A stretch of DNA of 64,000 nucleotides from Lachnospiraceae bacterium (GTDB taxonomy: Bacteria > Bacillota > Clostridia > Lachnospirales > Lachnospiraceae): contig JAFUNK010000013.1 in NCBI GenBank assembly GCA_017482205.1, positions 231,839-295,838 on the forward strand, read 5' to 3'. Below, in pieces: positions 8,598 to 17,692 of this stretch. A model generated the notes under the pieces. The model was not told the DNA's origin. It made no database searches and saw only the letters and a program-made list of their open reading frames with translations. Position numbers and translations under genes: made by a program. Positions within the stretch are counted from its first letter, which is position 1. The number at the start of each line of letters is the position of its first letter.

Positions 8598-9374
8598 TTA
8601 CGGTTTCAGATAAAAGAACGAATTCTTTCTCTCATACCCGATTTCTTTGTAAGTAATAATCTGCTCTGTACTTCCGATAAACAAAATGCCTCCAGGCTTT
8701 AAAGCCTTTTCGAACTTCTTGTAAATCTCTTCCTTTGCCTCTTCGGTAAAATAAATCAGCACATTACGACATACAATCAGGTGACAATCCGTGGGATAAG
8801 CATCCTTTAACAGATTGTGTTCTTTGAACTCTACCCTGCTCTTAATATCATTGGAAATCTGATAAGAAGGACCAACCTGTGTAAAATACTTTTTCTTTAA
8901 GTCTTCCGGTACACAGGCCAGACTCTTTTCACCGTATAATCCTACTTTTGCTTTTGCAATGACCTGCTTGTCTATATCTGTCGCAATTATCTTTATCTGG
9001 CTTAAGGGCAGATGTCTGGACAATGCCATAACCAAGGAATAAGGCTCATCACCGGTAGAACATGCGGCACTCCAGATTTTCAAATTGTTTCCAAACTTTT
9101 TAATCAGTTCAGGGAAAATTTCCTTGTCTAAAAGCTGCCACTGCTCCGGATTCCGATAAAATTCGGAAACATTGATGGTAAGATAATTTACAAACTCTTC
9201 AAACCTTACTTTATCCGTTTTTAAAAGCTGCACATACTTATCATATTCCTTGATACCATTTTTATTGATAAGGGTATCAATACGGCGTTTCATCTGCTTT
9301 TCCTTGTATGCACTCAAGTCGATGGTTGTTAAATCATATACTGCTTTTTTAAACCATTCATAATCATATGCCAT
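8598..9374 (-). CDS. cheR: CheR-type chemoreceptor glutamate methyltransferase
   Basis: A 258-aa S-adenosylmethionine-dependent methyltransferase that methylates glutamates of chemoreceptors. An N-terminal helical CheR_N domain (to about residue 75) precedes the catalytic domain, with IWSAACSTGDEPYSLVMAL as the SAM-binding loop, IIATDID as the acidic strand end, and DCHLIVCRNVLIYF as the family signature. The ATG at 9374 is used because GAGG lies 9 nt upstream; a GTG lies 15 nt earlier. No other chemotaxis or flagellar gene is in the window, so this is an orphan CheR beside translation and isoprenoid genes, which is common in this lineage. Confidence 0.93.
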   Translation of the reverse strand: MAYDYEWFKKAVYDLTTIDLSAYKEKQMKRRIDTLINKNGIKEYDKYVQLLKTDKVRFEEFVNYLTINVSEFYRNPEQWQLLDKEIFPELIKKFGNNLKIWSAACSTGDEPYSLVMALSRHLPLSQIKIIATDIDKQVIAKAKVGLYGEKSLACVPEDLKKKYFTQVGPSYQISNDIKSRVEFKEHNLLKDAYPTDCHLIVCRNVLIYFTEEAKEEIYKKFEKALKPGGILFIGSTEQIITYKEIGYERKNSFFYLKP

Positions 9375-9394
9375 ACAAACAGACCTCACATTCC

Positions 9395-10558
9395 TTATTC
9401 TTCGGTTGCTTCCTCTTCATCCTGTGCAGCGATAACAGCATCGATATCAACAGATACTACTTCTGCATCTGTGTCTTCTGCTGCTTCCTCTTCCTTTGCA
9501 GGTTCAGGAGCAAACATAGCCTTAATACTTAAGCTTATTTTCTTATCTGCTTCGTTGAAATCAACAACCTTAGCAGTTACGGAATCACCAACCTTTAATA
9601 CATCAGCAGGCTTTTCGATGTGTTCCTTGGAAATCTGGGATACATGCAGTAATGCATCTACACCGGATTCTAATTCTACGAATGCACCAAAGTCAGTCAT
9701 TCTTGCTACAATACCGGTTACCTCGGTTCCTACTGCATATTTTACTGCAGCGTCTTTCCAAGGGTTCATATCGTCAAATTTAAGGCTTAATGCAATCTTG
9801 TTGCCACTGATTTCCTTAACCAGTACATTCAGGGTATCGCCTACCTTGAATACTTTCTTGGGATGTTCAACACGTCCCCAAGACATCTCGGAAATATGAA
9901 GCAGACCGTCTGCACCGCCTAAATCGATAAATGCACCGAAATCGGTTACGTTCTTAACAGTACCTTCTACTACATCGCCTTCTTTGATACGTGCAAAGAG
10001 TTCCTTCTGCTGTTCTGCTTTCTTTGCTACGATAAGCTGCTTTCTGTCACCGATGTATCTTCTTCTCTTAGGATTGTATTCGCTTACCACGAATTCAATT
10101 TCCTGTCCTGCATACTTGCTCAGGTCTTTTTCGTAGGTATCGGATACTAAGCTTGCAGGGATGAAGATTCTTACTTCTTCCACGATAACGCTCAAGCCAC
10201 CGTCCAGTACCTGTGCAACATTTGCCTTTAATACTTCTTTGTTGTTGAAAGCTTCTTCAATTCTCTTGTTGCCTCTGTCTGCTGCGAGACGCTTGTAGGT
10301 TAAGAGAACCTGTCCTTCGCCGTCATTTACTTTGAGAACCTTTACTTCCATGGTATCTCCCACTTTCACTACAGTGGTCAAATCCACACCGGGTTCGTTG
10401 GTATACTCGTTTCTGGTCAGAATACCGTCAGACTTGTATCCGATGTTTAACACGATTTCTTCGGGCTTCACATCAATAACAGTACCTTCAACTACCTCTC
10501 CTGTGTGTATTGTCTTTAATGATTCTTCTAACATTTGTTCAAAAGTTAATTCTGACAT
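9395..10558 (-). CDS. rpsA: S1 RNA-binding domain protein (ribosomal protein S1-like)
   Basis: A 387-aa protein with four S1/OB-fold repeats (about 15-85, 102-168, 187-256 and 273-340). The third and fourth are the most canonical (VEGTVKNVTDFGAFIDLGGADGLLHISEMS; VTGIVARMTDFGAFVELESGVDALLHVSQIS, shown only to mark the repeats). An acidic Glu/Ala-rich tail follows. Such four-domain S1 proteins bind mRNA and assist translation initiation in Firmicutes. GAGGAGG lies 9 nt before the ATG at 10558. The start overlaps the end of ispH by 20 nt in another frame; in related Clostridia the two are fused as one IspH-S1 polypeptide. Confidence 0.92.
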   Translation of the reverse strand: MSELTFEQMLEESLKTIHTGEVVEGTVIDVKPEEIVLNIGYKSDGILTRNEYTNEPGVDLTTVVKVGDTMEVKVLKVNDGEGQVLLTYKRLAADRGNKRIEEAFNNKEVLKANVAQVLDGGLSVIVEEVRIFIPASLVSDTYEKDLSKYAGQEIEFVVSEYNPKRRRYIGDRKQLIVAKKAEQQKELFARIKEGDVVEGTVKNVTDFGAFIDLGGADGLLHISEMSWGRVEHPKKVFKVGDTLNVLVKEISGNKIALSLKFDDMNPWKDAAVKYAVGTEVTGIVARMTDFGAFVELESGVDALLHVSQISKEHIEKPADVLKVGDSVTAKVVDFNEADKKISLSIKAMFAPEPAKEEEAAEDTDAEVVSVDIDAVIAAQDEEEATEE

Positions 10559-11390
10559 AATTTTGAACCTCCTCAATAATATTGTTTGGGGTCGATGCCC
10601 CTGCGGTAATACCCACCAGTCGGACAGATTTAGGTAGTTCTAAATGCAAGTCATCCAGTGTCTGTATAAAATAGGTGTTCGGACACTCCTTACTGCATAT
10701 TTCATACAGTTTCCTTGTATTGGAGCTGTGCCTGCCGCCTATTACTATCATTGCATCTACGGAAGCTGCAATTTCTTTCGCTTCCTTCTGTCGTTCCTCA
10801 GTTGCATTGCAGATAGTATTCGCAACAGTAACATTATAGTCTTTTTTTTGAAAAATTTCAACTATATATTGAAATTTATTGTAGTTAAATGTCGTCTGAG
10901 AGACTATACAGACTTCTTTTCCCTCTTTTGGGACAAAATTTTCGGCCTCTTCCACCGTTTCTATGACTGTTGCACCATTATTACACCAACCTACAATTCC
11001 CTCCACCTCAGGATGTCTGGGGTTACCGATTACCACAATCTGTTTCCCTTCTGCACTTTCTTTTTCCACAATTTTATGAATTCGTTTTACAAAAGGACAG
11101 GTCGCATCAATCAAAGTAAGTCCCTGTGTTTCAATCTGTTCATAAACATCTTTGGCAACACCATGGGCTCTGATAATTACCGTACCGGATACTACCGATT
11201 TCAAAGAAACTCTGTCTTCCAAGACCTTAACACCTTTTTTTTCAAGGTCAGCAACAACCATTTCATTGTGTACTACTTCTCCGTAGGTATAAATATCACC
11301 ACCGGTTTTCTCAGCCTGCTCGTAAACAGTCTCTACCGCCCTTTTTACACCAAAGCAGAAACCTCTGCTTTTTGCCAGTATAACTTCCAC
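10539..11390 (-). CDS. ispH: 4-hydroxy-3-methylbut-2-enyl diphosphate reductase
   Basis: Last enzyme of the MEP isoprenoid pathway: reduces HMBPP to IPP and DMAPP with a 4Fe-4S centre. The three cluster cysteines are visible in SRGFCFGVKRAV, DATCPFVKRIH and NTICNATEERQ, along with the TTFN and HSSNT substrate motifs. The 283-aa length matches the family. A GTG start at 11390 is chosen because AAGGGG lies 8 nt upstream and it begins 1 nt after the cmk stop; the longer ORF (GTG at 11414) would overlap cmk. Confidence 0.96.
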   Translation of the reverse strand: MEVILAKSRGFCFGVKRAVETVYEQAEKTGGDIYTYGEVVHNEMVVADLEKKGVKVLEDRVSLKSVVSGTVIIRAHGVAKDVYEQIETQGLTLIDATCPFVKRIHKIVEKESAEGKQIVVIGNPRHPEVEGIVGWCNNGATVIETVEEAENFVPKEGKEVCIVSQTTFNYNKFQYIVEIFQKKDYNVTVANTICNATEERQKEAKEIAASVDAMIVIGGRHSSNTRKLYEICSKECPNTYFIQTLDDLHLELPKSVRLVGITAGASTPNNIIEEVQNYVRINF

Positions 11391-11391
11391 C

Positions 11392-12063
11392 TTAGTTACC
11401 CCTTTTTTCTTCACATATTTTAATAATTGTCTCTACTACCTCATCGATAGTCATATATGAGGAATCGACCAAAATGGCATCTAAAGCCTGACGAAGAGGA
11501 GACTCTTCTCTTGTCATATCCCTGTGATCGCGGTCAATAATGTCTTTTTCAATTTCGTCTAAATCACAAGTAATACCTTTGGCGGTCAGTTCATCATATC
11601 TTCTCTTGGCACGCACCGCACTGTCTGCCGTCAGATAAATTTTTACATCTGCATCAGGCAGTACACAGGTGCCGATATCCCTGCCATCCATAATTACATC
11701 GGTAGTCTTTGCCAGCTCTTTTTGCAGGCTTACCAGTTTTTTACGCACATTGGGCTGGGTGGAACTAACGGAAGCCATATTCCCCACTTCTTCTGTACGA
11801 AGATAAGCATTCACGTTTTCACCGTTTAAATACACTACCTGTTCTCCATTCTCATAACGAATGGTAATATCTGCTTCTTCACAACGGGTATTCATACTTT
11901 CTAAATCATCCGTCGCAATTCCGTTTCTTATCATAAAAAGTGCCAATGCACGATACATGGCACCGGTATCCACATACACCAGTCCCATCTGTTTTGCAAT
12001 TTTCTTTGCAATGGTGCTTTTACCTGCACCTGCTGGTCCATCTATTGCCACACAATAACTCAT
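11392..12063 (-). CDS. cmk: Cytidylate kinase
   Basis: Phosphorylates CMP and dCMP using ATP. The 223-aa protein starts with the P-loop IDGPAGAGKSTIAKKIA and has YVDTGAMYRALA and DGRDIGTCVLPDADVKIYLTA, the CMP-binding and lid motifs of Cmk. GGAGGAAACGTA precedes the ATG. It sits between the HI0933-type flavoprotein (14 nt upstream) and ispH, in the cmk-ispH-S1 order known from Clostridia. Confidence 0.97.
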   Translation of the reverse strand: MSYCVAIDGPAGAGKSTIAKKIAKQMGLVYVDTGAMYRALALFMIRNGIATDDLESMNTRCEEADITIRYENGEQVVYLNGENVNAYLRTEEVGNMASVSSTQPNVRKKLVSLQKELAKTTDVIMDGRDIGTCVLPDADVKIYLTADSAVRAKRRYDELTAKGITCDLDEIEKDIIDRDHRDMTREESPLRQALDAILVDSSYMTIDEVVETIIKICEEKRGN

Positions 12064-12077
12064 TACGTTTCCTCCGT

Positions 12078-13385
12078 TTACTCTATACTACTGCCTGCCA
12101 AGTGACCGGTTGACCAGGCTATTTGAAGATTAAAGCCTCCGGTAACGGCATCTAAGTCCAAGACTTCGCCTGCAAAATAAAGACCTTTTACCCGTTTGGA
12201 TTCCATGGTGGACGGATTTACATCCTTTACCGCCACTCCACCCTTGGTAATGATTGCCTCATTGTAATTTCTGCAACCGGTTACGGTAATAGGCAGTTTT
12301 TTAATCAGTGTTACAAAAGCCTTACGTTCTTCCTTTGTAATTTCATGCACCTTTTTGTCAGGATTTATACCGGATAAGTTTATCATTACTGGTATCAGCT
12401 TTGTGGGAAACAATCCCCCAAGTGCATTTCTGAAGGCTTTGTTTTTATTATCTTCAAAATCGCGCAAAATCCGCTTATCAAGCTGTTCTTCGCTTAATGC
12501 AGGCTTTAGGTCAATAAAAAGCTCTGCCTGCTCTTTGTATGCCTTTTGCACGTATTTGCAACTGGCACTCAAAATAAGTGGTCCACTGACTCCGAAGTGG
12601 GTAAAAAGCATTTCCCCAAATTCCCTAAAAATTTCTTTGCCTTTATAGTTTAACGTAACCTCTACATTTTTCAAGGATAAGCCCATTAACTCTTTACAAA
12701 AGGCTTCTTTACAGTTAAGCGGCACCAAGGACGGCTTTGTTTCCACCATATTATGTCCCGTCTCCTCTGCAAAGCGGTAACCGTCACCGGTAGAACCGGT
12801 ACTTTCGTAAGAAATACCGCCGGTTGCTACAATCACGGCATCTGCTTTTTCTTCTTTACCGTTATCCAGTTTTAATCCTGTAATGCGGCATTGTTTTTTT
12901 TTCTTTTTAACACTATCAGCAGTGTTTTCTTCCACCCTTGCCTCCTGCGTTTCACTTGTTTCAGACATAGTTTCTGTCAGGAGTGCCTTAACTTCAGTAT
13001 TTAACACTACCGCAACTCCTAACCTTTCCATTTTCTTCTGTAAGGCTTTAATCACATCAGAAGAATGGTCCGAAACCGGAAATACCCTGTCGCCTCTTTC
13101 AATCTTTAAAGGACAGCCGGCCTCTTCAAAAAAGGTATAGGTCTGATGATTGTCAAACCCATAAACGGCACTGTATAAAAATTTGGGATTGCTCATCACG
13201 CTTGCGAAAAAATCTTCTGTATCACAGGCATTGGTCACATTACATCTGCCTTTTCCCGTAATAAAAATCTTTTTTCCCAGCTTTTCGTTTTTTTCATATA
13301 ATGTTACCTGATGCCCGCACTCTGCCGCCGCTATTGCAGCCATCATGCCGGCGGCTCCGCCGCCGATAACTACTACTTTACTCAT
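12078..13385 (-). CDS. HI0933-family FAD-dependent oxidoreductase
   Basis: A 435-aa flavoprotein of the HI0933/YhiN (BaiN-like) family. The FAD dinucleotide-binding fingerprint VVVIGGGAAGMMAAIAAAECGHQVTLYE opens the protein (shown in part only), then GKKIFITGKGRCNVTN, VIVATGGISYESTGSTGDGY and the C-terminal GLYFAGEVLDLDAVTGGFNLQ complete the family pattern. A Ser/Glu/Lys-rich insert of about 25 residues with five consecutive Lys (about 145-170) interrupts the usual domain and looks disordered. The in vivo substrate of this conserved family is largely unknown. It is co-directional with cmk and the two regulators. Confidence 0.9.
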   Translation of the reverse strand: MSKVVVIGGGAAGMMAAIAAAECGHQVTLYEKNEKLGKKIFITGKGRCNVTNACDTEDFFASVMSNPKFLYSAVYGFDNHQTYTFFEEAGCPLKIERGDRVFPVSDHSSDVIKALQKKMERLGVAVVLNTEVKALLTETMSETSETQEARVEENTADSVKKKKKQCRITGLKLDNGKEEKADAVIVATGGISYESTGSTGDGYRFAEETGHNMVETKPSLVPLNCKEAFCKELMGLSLKNVEVTLNYKGKEIFREFGEMLFTHFGVSGPLILSASCKYVQKAYKEQAELFIDLKPALSEEQLDKRILRDFEDNKNKAFRNALGGLFPTKLIPVMINLSGINPDKKVHEITKEERKAFVTLIKKLPITVTGCRNYNEAIITKGGVAVKDVNPSTMESKRVKGLYFAGEVLDLDAVTGGFNLQIAWSTGHLAGSSIE

Positions 13386-13390
13386 TTATA

Positions 13391-14314
13391 TTACCCGTTT
13401 TTCCAAAGAGGATTATCAAGCATCGGTTCTTCATCTATAAAATTGATTTCGTCGTTTAAATATACCTGATAATTGTTCCATGCCTCTTCCAGCGTTTCCA
13501 GATTTTTCTTAACCTCCTGAGGACGCTTTAAGCACATCGCCACCACCAGTGCATTGATAACACTAAGAGGTGCCACAAGAGAGTCTACAATCGAAACCAT
13601 GTCGCTTCTTGCAAGCAGATTACAGGAAGAATACAGACACATGGGTGAATGTATGGAGTCGGTTATACTGATAACCTTAGCATTTCTGTCATTGGCAAAT
13701 TCCAATGTTTTTAAAGTACGCATGGAGTATCTGGGAAAACTGATACCGATAATCACGTCCTTTTCATCAATTCGTATCATCTGTTCAAAGGTTTCACTGA
13801 CACTGGTAGTATTAAGAAGCGTTACATTGCCACGAATCATATTCAGGTAAAAATGTAAAAAGTCTGCTAAAGGAGCACAACTTCTTAATCCTGTAATATA
13901 TACATGTTCAGCCTCTAAAATGGCATTCACGGCCATTTCAAAAGCATTAGGGTCTAAATTTCCAATGGTATCCTGAATCTTTTCTATATCCGCCCCCAAT
14001 ACAGAGGATAAAATCTCTGACTGACTGCTGTTACCGTACTTTGCACCGATTTTCTGCACGGAATTTAACTTGTTTTTAACCCACTCTTCCAGTGCCTTCT
14101 GAAATTCAGGATATCCATCATAGCCGATACCTGAAGCAAATCGGACAACGGTGGATTCACTAATCCCCAGTGTTTCCCCCAATTTAGCCGCAGTCATAAA
14201 CACTGCCTGGTCATAATGATCCTTGATATAACCGGCTATGGCTTTATGCCCCTTACTCATGGTATTATATTTTTCATTAATTCTGGATATAATATCCTGC
14301 ATATTATCAGCCAT
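13391..14314 (-). CDS. MurR/RpiR-family transcriptional regulator (HTH plus SIS domain)
   Basis: A 307-aa regulator: N-terminal RpiR-type HTH (about 1-80, with LGISESTVVRFASGIGYDGYPEFQ as the recognition region) and C-terminal SIS sugar-phosphate-binding domain (YITGLRSCAPLA; DVIIGISFPRYSMRTL). Such proteins sense phosphosugars and control sugar or amino-sugar use; no obvious target sugar gene is adjacent, so the target is unknown. The ATG at 14314 is preferred over 14320 since AGGAG is then 7 nt away. It overlaps the end of the TetR gene by 8 nt, so the two regulators are co-transcribed and coupled. Confidence 0.9.
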   Translation of the reverse strand: MADNMQDIISRINEKYNTMSKGHKAIAGYIKDHYDQAVFMTAAKLGETLGISESTVVRFASGIGYDGYPEFQKALEEWVKNKLNSVQKIGAKYGNSSQSEILSSVLGADIEKIQDTIGNLDPNAFEMAVNAILEAEHVYITGLRSCAPLADFLHFYLNMIRGNVTLLNTTSVSETFEQMIRIDEKDVIIGISFPRYSMRTLKTLEFANDRNAKVISITDSIHSPMCLYSSCNLLARSDMVSIVDSLVAPLSVINALVVAMCLKRPQEVKKNLETLEEAWNNYQVYLNDEINFIDEEPMLDNPLWKNG

Positions 14315-14849
14315 TTGCATACTCCTGCTCTAACATCTTTTTAGTCTCTATATCCGACAAATCATAATCTCCTGTTAAACTCATACATGCCGCACCGTGG
14401 ATAAACAGCCACATACGCATAAACATTGCCTGCGGATCCTTGCAGCCTGAAGCCGCTGCTTTATTAATTTCTGTCAGTACATTTCCTTTATCACCGTTTA
14501 ACACTTCATAAAGACTCTTCTTTTCTTCCACTTCCGTCAAAAACAAAAGTCTGAACAAATGCTTCTCTTCCCTGGCAAATGCAATATACGCCATTCCCAA
14601 ATTTACAAAAGGTATGTTACTGGTTCTGGGAAACAAATCATAATAGTCCCAAAAAAAAGCAATTGTTTTTAAATAAACCGCCCCACATAAATCTTCCATA
14701 TTCTTGTATACTCTGAAAATCGGCTGAGTGGAACAACCTGCTTTTGCCGCCACTTTTCTGGCTGTTACATTTACAAAGCCTTCCTCCCTTGTCATTTCAA
14801 ACGCCGTATGCAGAATATCCTGTATGGTAATACTCTCTTTTCTTGCCAT
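14307..14849 (-). CDS. TetR/AcrR-family transcriptional regulator
   Basis: A 180-aa regulator with an N-terminal TetR HTH (about 5-55: ITIQDILHTAFEMTREEGF, then VTARKVAAKAGCSTQPIF) and a C-terminal ligand domain of unknown specificity. The ATG at 14849 follows GAGG at 6-7 nt. It is the first gene of a run including rpiR, the flavoprotein, cmk, ispH and S1. Its promoter region carries a palindrome next to the -10, which suggests self-repression. No efflux gene adjoins it. Confidence 0.88.
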   Translation of the reverse strand: MARKESITIQDILHTAFEMTREEGFVNVTARKVAAKAGCSTQPIFRVYKNMEDLCGAVYLKTIAFFWDYYDLFPRTSNIPFVNLGMAYIAFAREEKHLFRLLFLTEVEEKKSLYEVLNGDKGNVLTEINKAAASGCKDPQAMFMRMWLFIHGAACMSLTGDYDLSDIETKKMLEQEYANG

Positions 14850-14906
14850 AATACACCTCATGGCAGCCTTTGACCGCTACCTAACCTTCTTTTGTATCAT
14901 TTATCG

Positions 14907-14946
14907 TAACACTTGTTATTGTAATGCATTTTTAAGGTGTAGTCAA
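14907..14946 (-). promoter_or_regulatory. Promoter and palindromic operator of the TetR gene
   Basis: TTGACT (14946-14941) and TACAAT (14923-14918) are separated by exactly 17 nt, a near-consensus sigma-A promoter. Abutting the -10 is the palindrome TAACACTTGTTA (14907-14918), well placed for a TetR dimer to block initiation. Autoregulation is inferred. Confidence 0.8.
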
Positions 14947-14968
14947 GTTCATAAAACAACATAACAAC

Positions 14969-14999
14969 AAAGGGCGAAAACAGATTGTCTTCGCCCTTT
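14969..14999 (-). terminator. Probable terminator after the decarboxylase operon
   Basis: A 10-bp stem (AAAGGGCGAA at 14969-14978 with TTCGCCCTTT at 14990-14999) lies after the OadA-type gene. The minus-strand continuation is TTTGTTGTT, a weak T-tract, so efficiency may be partial. Confidence 0.6.
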
Positions 15000-15041
15000 A
15001 CATACTCTATACAGTCATGATAAATACCATAACACTTTTTA

Positions 15042-16451
15042 TTATACAGGATAAGCTCCGTTTTTCGCATCTGCCACGGTAGGATCAACTTTATCCTGCT
15101 GTGCCTGACGATATTTGAAGAAATCGGTTGCTACCTGAGGGAACAGTGCATAAGACAATACGTCTTCATCCTGCTGTTTCCATTCAGCCATTTCAGACTC
15201 TAATTTAGACATTTCGTTTTCAATTAAGTCTGCAGGACGGCAGGTAATTCTCTCTTCGCCGGGAATAACCTTATCAATAACTTCCTGATTCATAGGTTTA
15301 ACGGTCTGACCGTATTTACCGCGAAGTACATCCTTGGTCTGGTCGGTAGCCATCTTGTATCTTTCACCCATCAATACGTTAAATACAGCCTGTGTACCAA
15401 CGATCTGGGAAGAAGGAGTAACCAGAGGGGGCTCACCTAAGTCCTTACGAACCAGAGGGATTTCCTTTAATACATCGTAATACTTATCTTCTGCGTTCTG
15501 TTCTTTCAACTGGCTAACCATGTTGGAAAGCATACCGCCGGGTACCTGATATAATAAAGTCTTGATATCTACGCCCATTACCTTAGGATTTAAGAGTCCG
15601 TTAGCCAGACACTCATCTCTGTAAGGTCTGAAGTAGTCTGCGATTTCTGCAAGCAGGTTCTGGTCAAAACCGGTATCGTATTCGGTGCCCTTGAAGGTTT
15701 CTACCATAACTTCGGTTGCAGGCTGGGAAGTACCCATTGCAAAAGGAGACATAGCACAGTCGATAACGTCTACACCTGCTTCTACTGCCTTTAAGTAGGT
15801 CATACTTGCTACACCGGAAGTATAGTGGGTATGAAGCTGGATAGGAAGCTTGGTAACAGCCTTCATTTCCTTAATCAGCTCAGCTGCCTTGTAAGGAACC
15901 AGCAGGCCTGCCATATCCTTGATACAGATAGAGTCAGCACCCATTTCTTCAATCTTCTTAGCCATGTCTACCCAGTATTCCATGGTATAAGCATCGCCTA
16001 AAGTATAAGACAGCGCAATCTGTGCATGACCACGACCTTCACGAGCCTTAATCTTATTGGTTGCATCAACGGTTGCCTGTAAGTTACGCAGGTCGTTTAA
16101 GCAGTCAAAAATACGGATGATATCGATACCGTTTGCAACAGACTTCTCTACGAAGTTTTCTACAACGTCATCTGCATAAGGTCTGTAACCTAAAATGTTC
16201 TGACCTCTGAATAACATCTGTAATTTTGTATTTTTAAATCCGTCTTTTAATTTTCTCAGTCTGTCCCACGGATCTTCTTTTAAGAAACGAAGGGAAGCAT
16301 CGAAAGTCGCACCGCCCCAGCACTCTACGGAATGGTATCCGACCTTATCCATTTTTTCCACGATGGGAAGCATGAATTCGGTAGGCATTCTGGTTGCAAT
16401 CAGAGACTGGTGTGCATCACGTAAAATAGTTTCTGTTATTTTTATTGCCAT
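15042..16451 (-). CDS. oadA: Oxaloacetate decarboxylase/transcarboxylase alpha (5S-type) subunit
   Basis: A 469-aa carboxyltransferase of the pyruvate carboxylase/OadA DRE-TIM barrel family that moves CO2 between oxaloacetate/pyruvate and biotin. Visible motifs: ETILRDAHQSLIATR near the N-terminus, RIFDCLNDLRN, the carbamylated-Lys region CIKDMAGLLVP, and LHTHYTSG with metal-binding His. It stops before the biotinyl domain present in full-length OadA (about 590 aa); the biotin carrier is instead a separate gene at 17693-18088. It is the last gene of the five-gene cluster, followed by a hairpin. Whether it works as a decarboxylase or as the 5S part of a transcarboxylase is unresolved. Confidence 0.93.
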   Translation of the reverse strand: MAIKITETILRDAHQSLIATRMPTEFMLPIVEKMDKVGYHSVECWGGATFDASLRFLKEDPWDRLRKLKDGFKNTKLQMLFRGQNILGYRPYADDVVENFVEKSVANGIDIIRIFDCLNDLRNLQATVDATNKIKAREGRGHAQIALSYTLGDAYTMEYWVDMAKKIEEMGADSICIKDMAGLLVPYKAAELIKEMKAVTKLPIQLHTHYTSGVASMTYLKAVEAGVDVIDCAMSPFAMGTSQPATEVMVETFKGTEYDTGFDQNLLAEIADYFRPYRDECLANGLLNPKVMGVDIKTLLYQVPGGMLSNMVSQLKEQNAEDKYYDVLKEIPLVRKDLGEPPLVTPSSQIVGTQAVFNVLMGERYKMATDQTKDVLRGKYGQTVKPMNQEVIDKVIPGEERITCRPADLIENEMSKLESEMAEWKQQDEDVLSYALFPQVATDFFKYRQAQQDKVDPTVADAKNGAYPV

Positions 16452-16480
16452 TTCCTATTTCCTCCTAATATTTATGTTAC

Positions 16481-17632
16481 TTAAAATACACCGTAAATGG
16501 CCATGAAAGTACCGGCTGCTACTGCTGTACCGATAACACCTGCTACGTTAGGTCCCATTGCATGCATGAGCAGGAAGTTGGTGGGATCTGCTTCCGCACC
16601 TACCTTCTGTGATACACGTGCTGCCATAGGAACTGCGGATACACCTGCAGAACCGATTAAGGGGTTTACCTTACCCTTGGTAATAATACACATTAATTTA
16701 CCGAACAATACACCTGCAGCCGTACCAAATACGAATGCCGCCAGACCTAAGCCTACGATTTTGATGGTATCCCAGTTTAAAAATGCTTCTGCACTGGTAG
16801 TTGCACCTACGGAAGTACCTAAAAGGATAACTACAATGTACATCAATGCGTTAGATGCTGTTTCTGTAAGCTGTCTTACTACGCCGGATTCCTTAAACAG
16901 GTTACCTAACATCAGCATACCAACCAGAGGAGCTGTGGTAGGCAGAATCAGGCTTACTACGATAGTAACAATGATGGGGAACAGAATTCTTTCCAGTTTT
17001 GTAACAGGACGAAGCTGTGCCATCTTAATTTTTCTTTCTTTTTCAGTAGTAAGCAGTTTCATAACGGGCGGTTGGATAACAGGTACCAATGCCATGTAAG
17101 AATATGCCGCTACTGCAATCGGTCCGAGCAGACCGGTCTGTCCCAGCTTACCTGCCAGGAAAATAGAGGTAGGGCCGTCAGCACCACCGATAATGGAAAT
17201 AGCTGCTGCAGCTTTACCATTAAAGCCTAATGCAATCGCGCCAAAGTATGCTGCGAAAATACCGAACTGTGCTGCTGCACCAAGAAGGAAACTCTTGGGA
17301 TTTGCAATCAGCGGTCCAAAGTCCGTCATCGCACCAACGCCCATAAAAATAAGCGAAGGCAAAATTGCATATTCGTCAAGAATATAGAAATAATACAGCA
17401 AGCCGCCTACACCGTTAGCCGAATCTTCTGCATGAAGCATAATATCCGGATAGATGTTTACCAGCAGCATACCGAATGCTATCGGCAACAAAAGCAGGGG
17501 TTCAAATCCATGTCTTATCGCCAGATAAAGGAAAAAGCAGGCAACTGCAATCATCACATAGTTTCCAACCGACAGGTTGAAGAAAGCTGTCTGATGAAGC
17601 AGATTGTCCAGCGTTGTTGTTATGTAATCCAT
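16481..17632 (-). CDS. oadB: Na+-translocating decarboxylase beta subunit
   Basis: A 383-aa integral membrane protein with about nine to eleven hydrophobic segments, the decarboxylating ion pump of the OadB/MmdB/GcdB family. It removes CO2 from carboxybiotin and exports Na+. Conserved blocks are present: [17 protein letters not shown], holding the Asp essential in the family, and the C-terminal [19 protein letters not shown] and [17 protein letters not shown]. It lies between the biotin carrier and the alpha subunit. The 60 nt before its start (17633-17692) contain GGAGG. Confidence 0.96.
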   Translation of the reverse strand: MDYITTTLDNLLHQTAFFNLSVGNYVMIAVACFFLYLAIRHGFEPLLLLPIAFGMLLVNIYPDIMLHAEDSANGVGGLLYYFYILDEYAILPSLIFMGVGAMTDFGPLIANPKSFLLGAAAQFGIFAAYFGAIALGFNGKAAAAISIIGGADGPTSIFLAGKLGQTGLLGPIAVAAYSYMALVPVIQPPVMKLLTTEKERKIKMAQLRPVTKLERILFPIIVTIVVSLILPTTAPLVGMLMLGNLFKESGVVRQLTETASNALMYIVVILLGTSVGATTSAEAFLNWDTIKIVGLGLAAFVFGTAAGVLFGKLMCIITKGKVNPLIGSAGVSAVPMAARVSQKVGAEADPTNFLLMHAMGPNVAGVIGTAVAAGTFMAIYGVF

Positions 17633-17692
17633 TTGATGACCTCCTGTAATTTTAGCAGTTCACAATCTATTGACTGTAAAAGTATCCGCTGA

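Noticed and set aside
10644-11423. Long plus-strand frame (259 codons) opposite ispH
   Set aside because: It is antisense to a clear ispH gene with all three cluster cysteines; composition is Phe/Tyr/Cys-rich as expected of a shadow, and no ribosome site is present.
12883-13140. Frameshift or sequencing error in the HI0933-type gene caused by the A-rich region
   Set aside because: The frame is open on both sides and family motifs before and after are in the same frame; it is a Lys/Ser/Glu insert.
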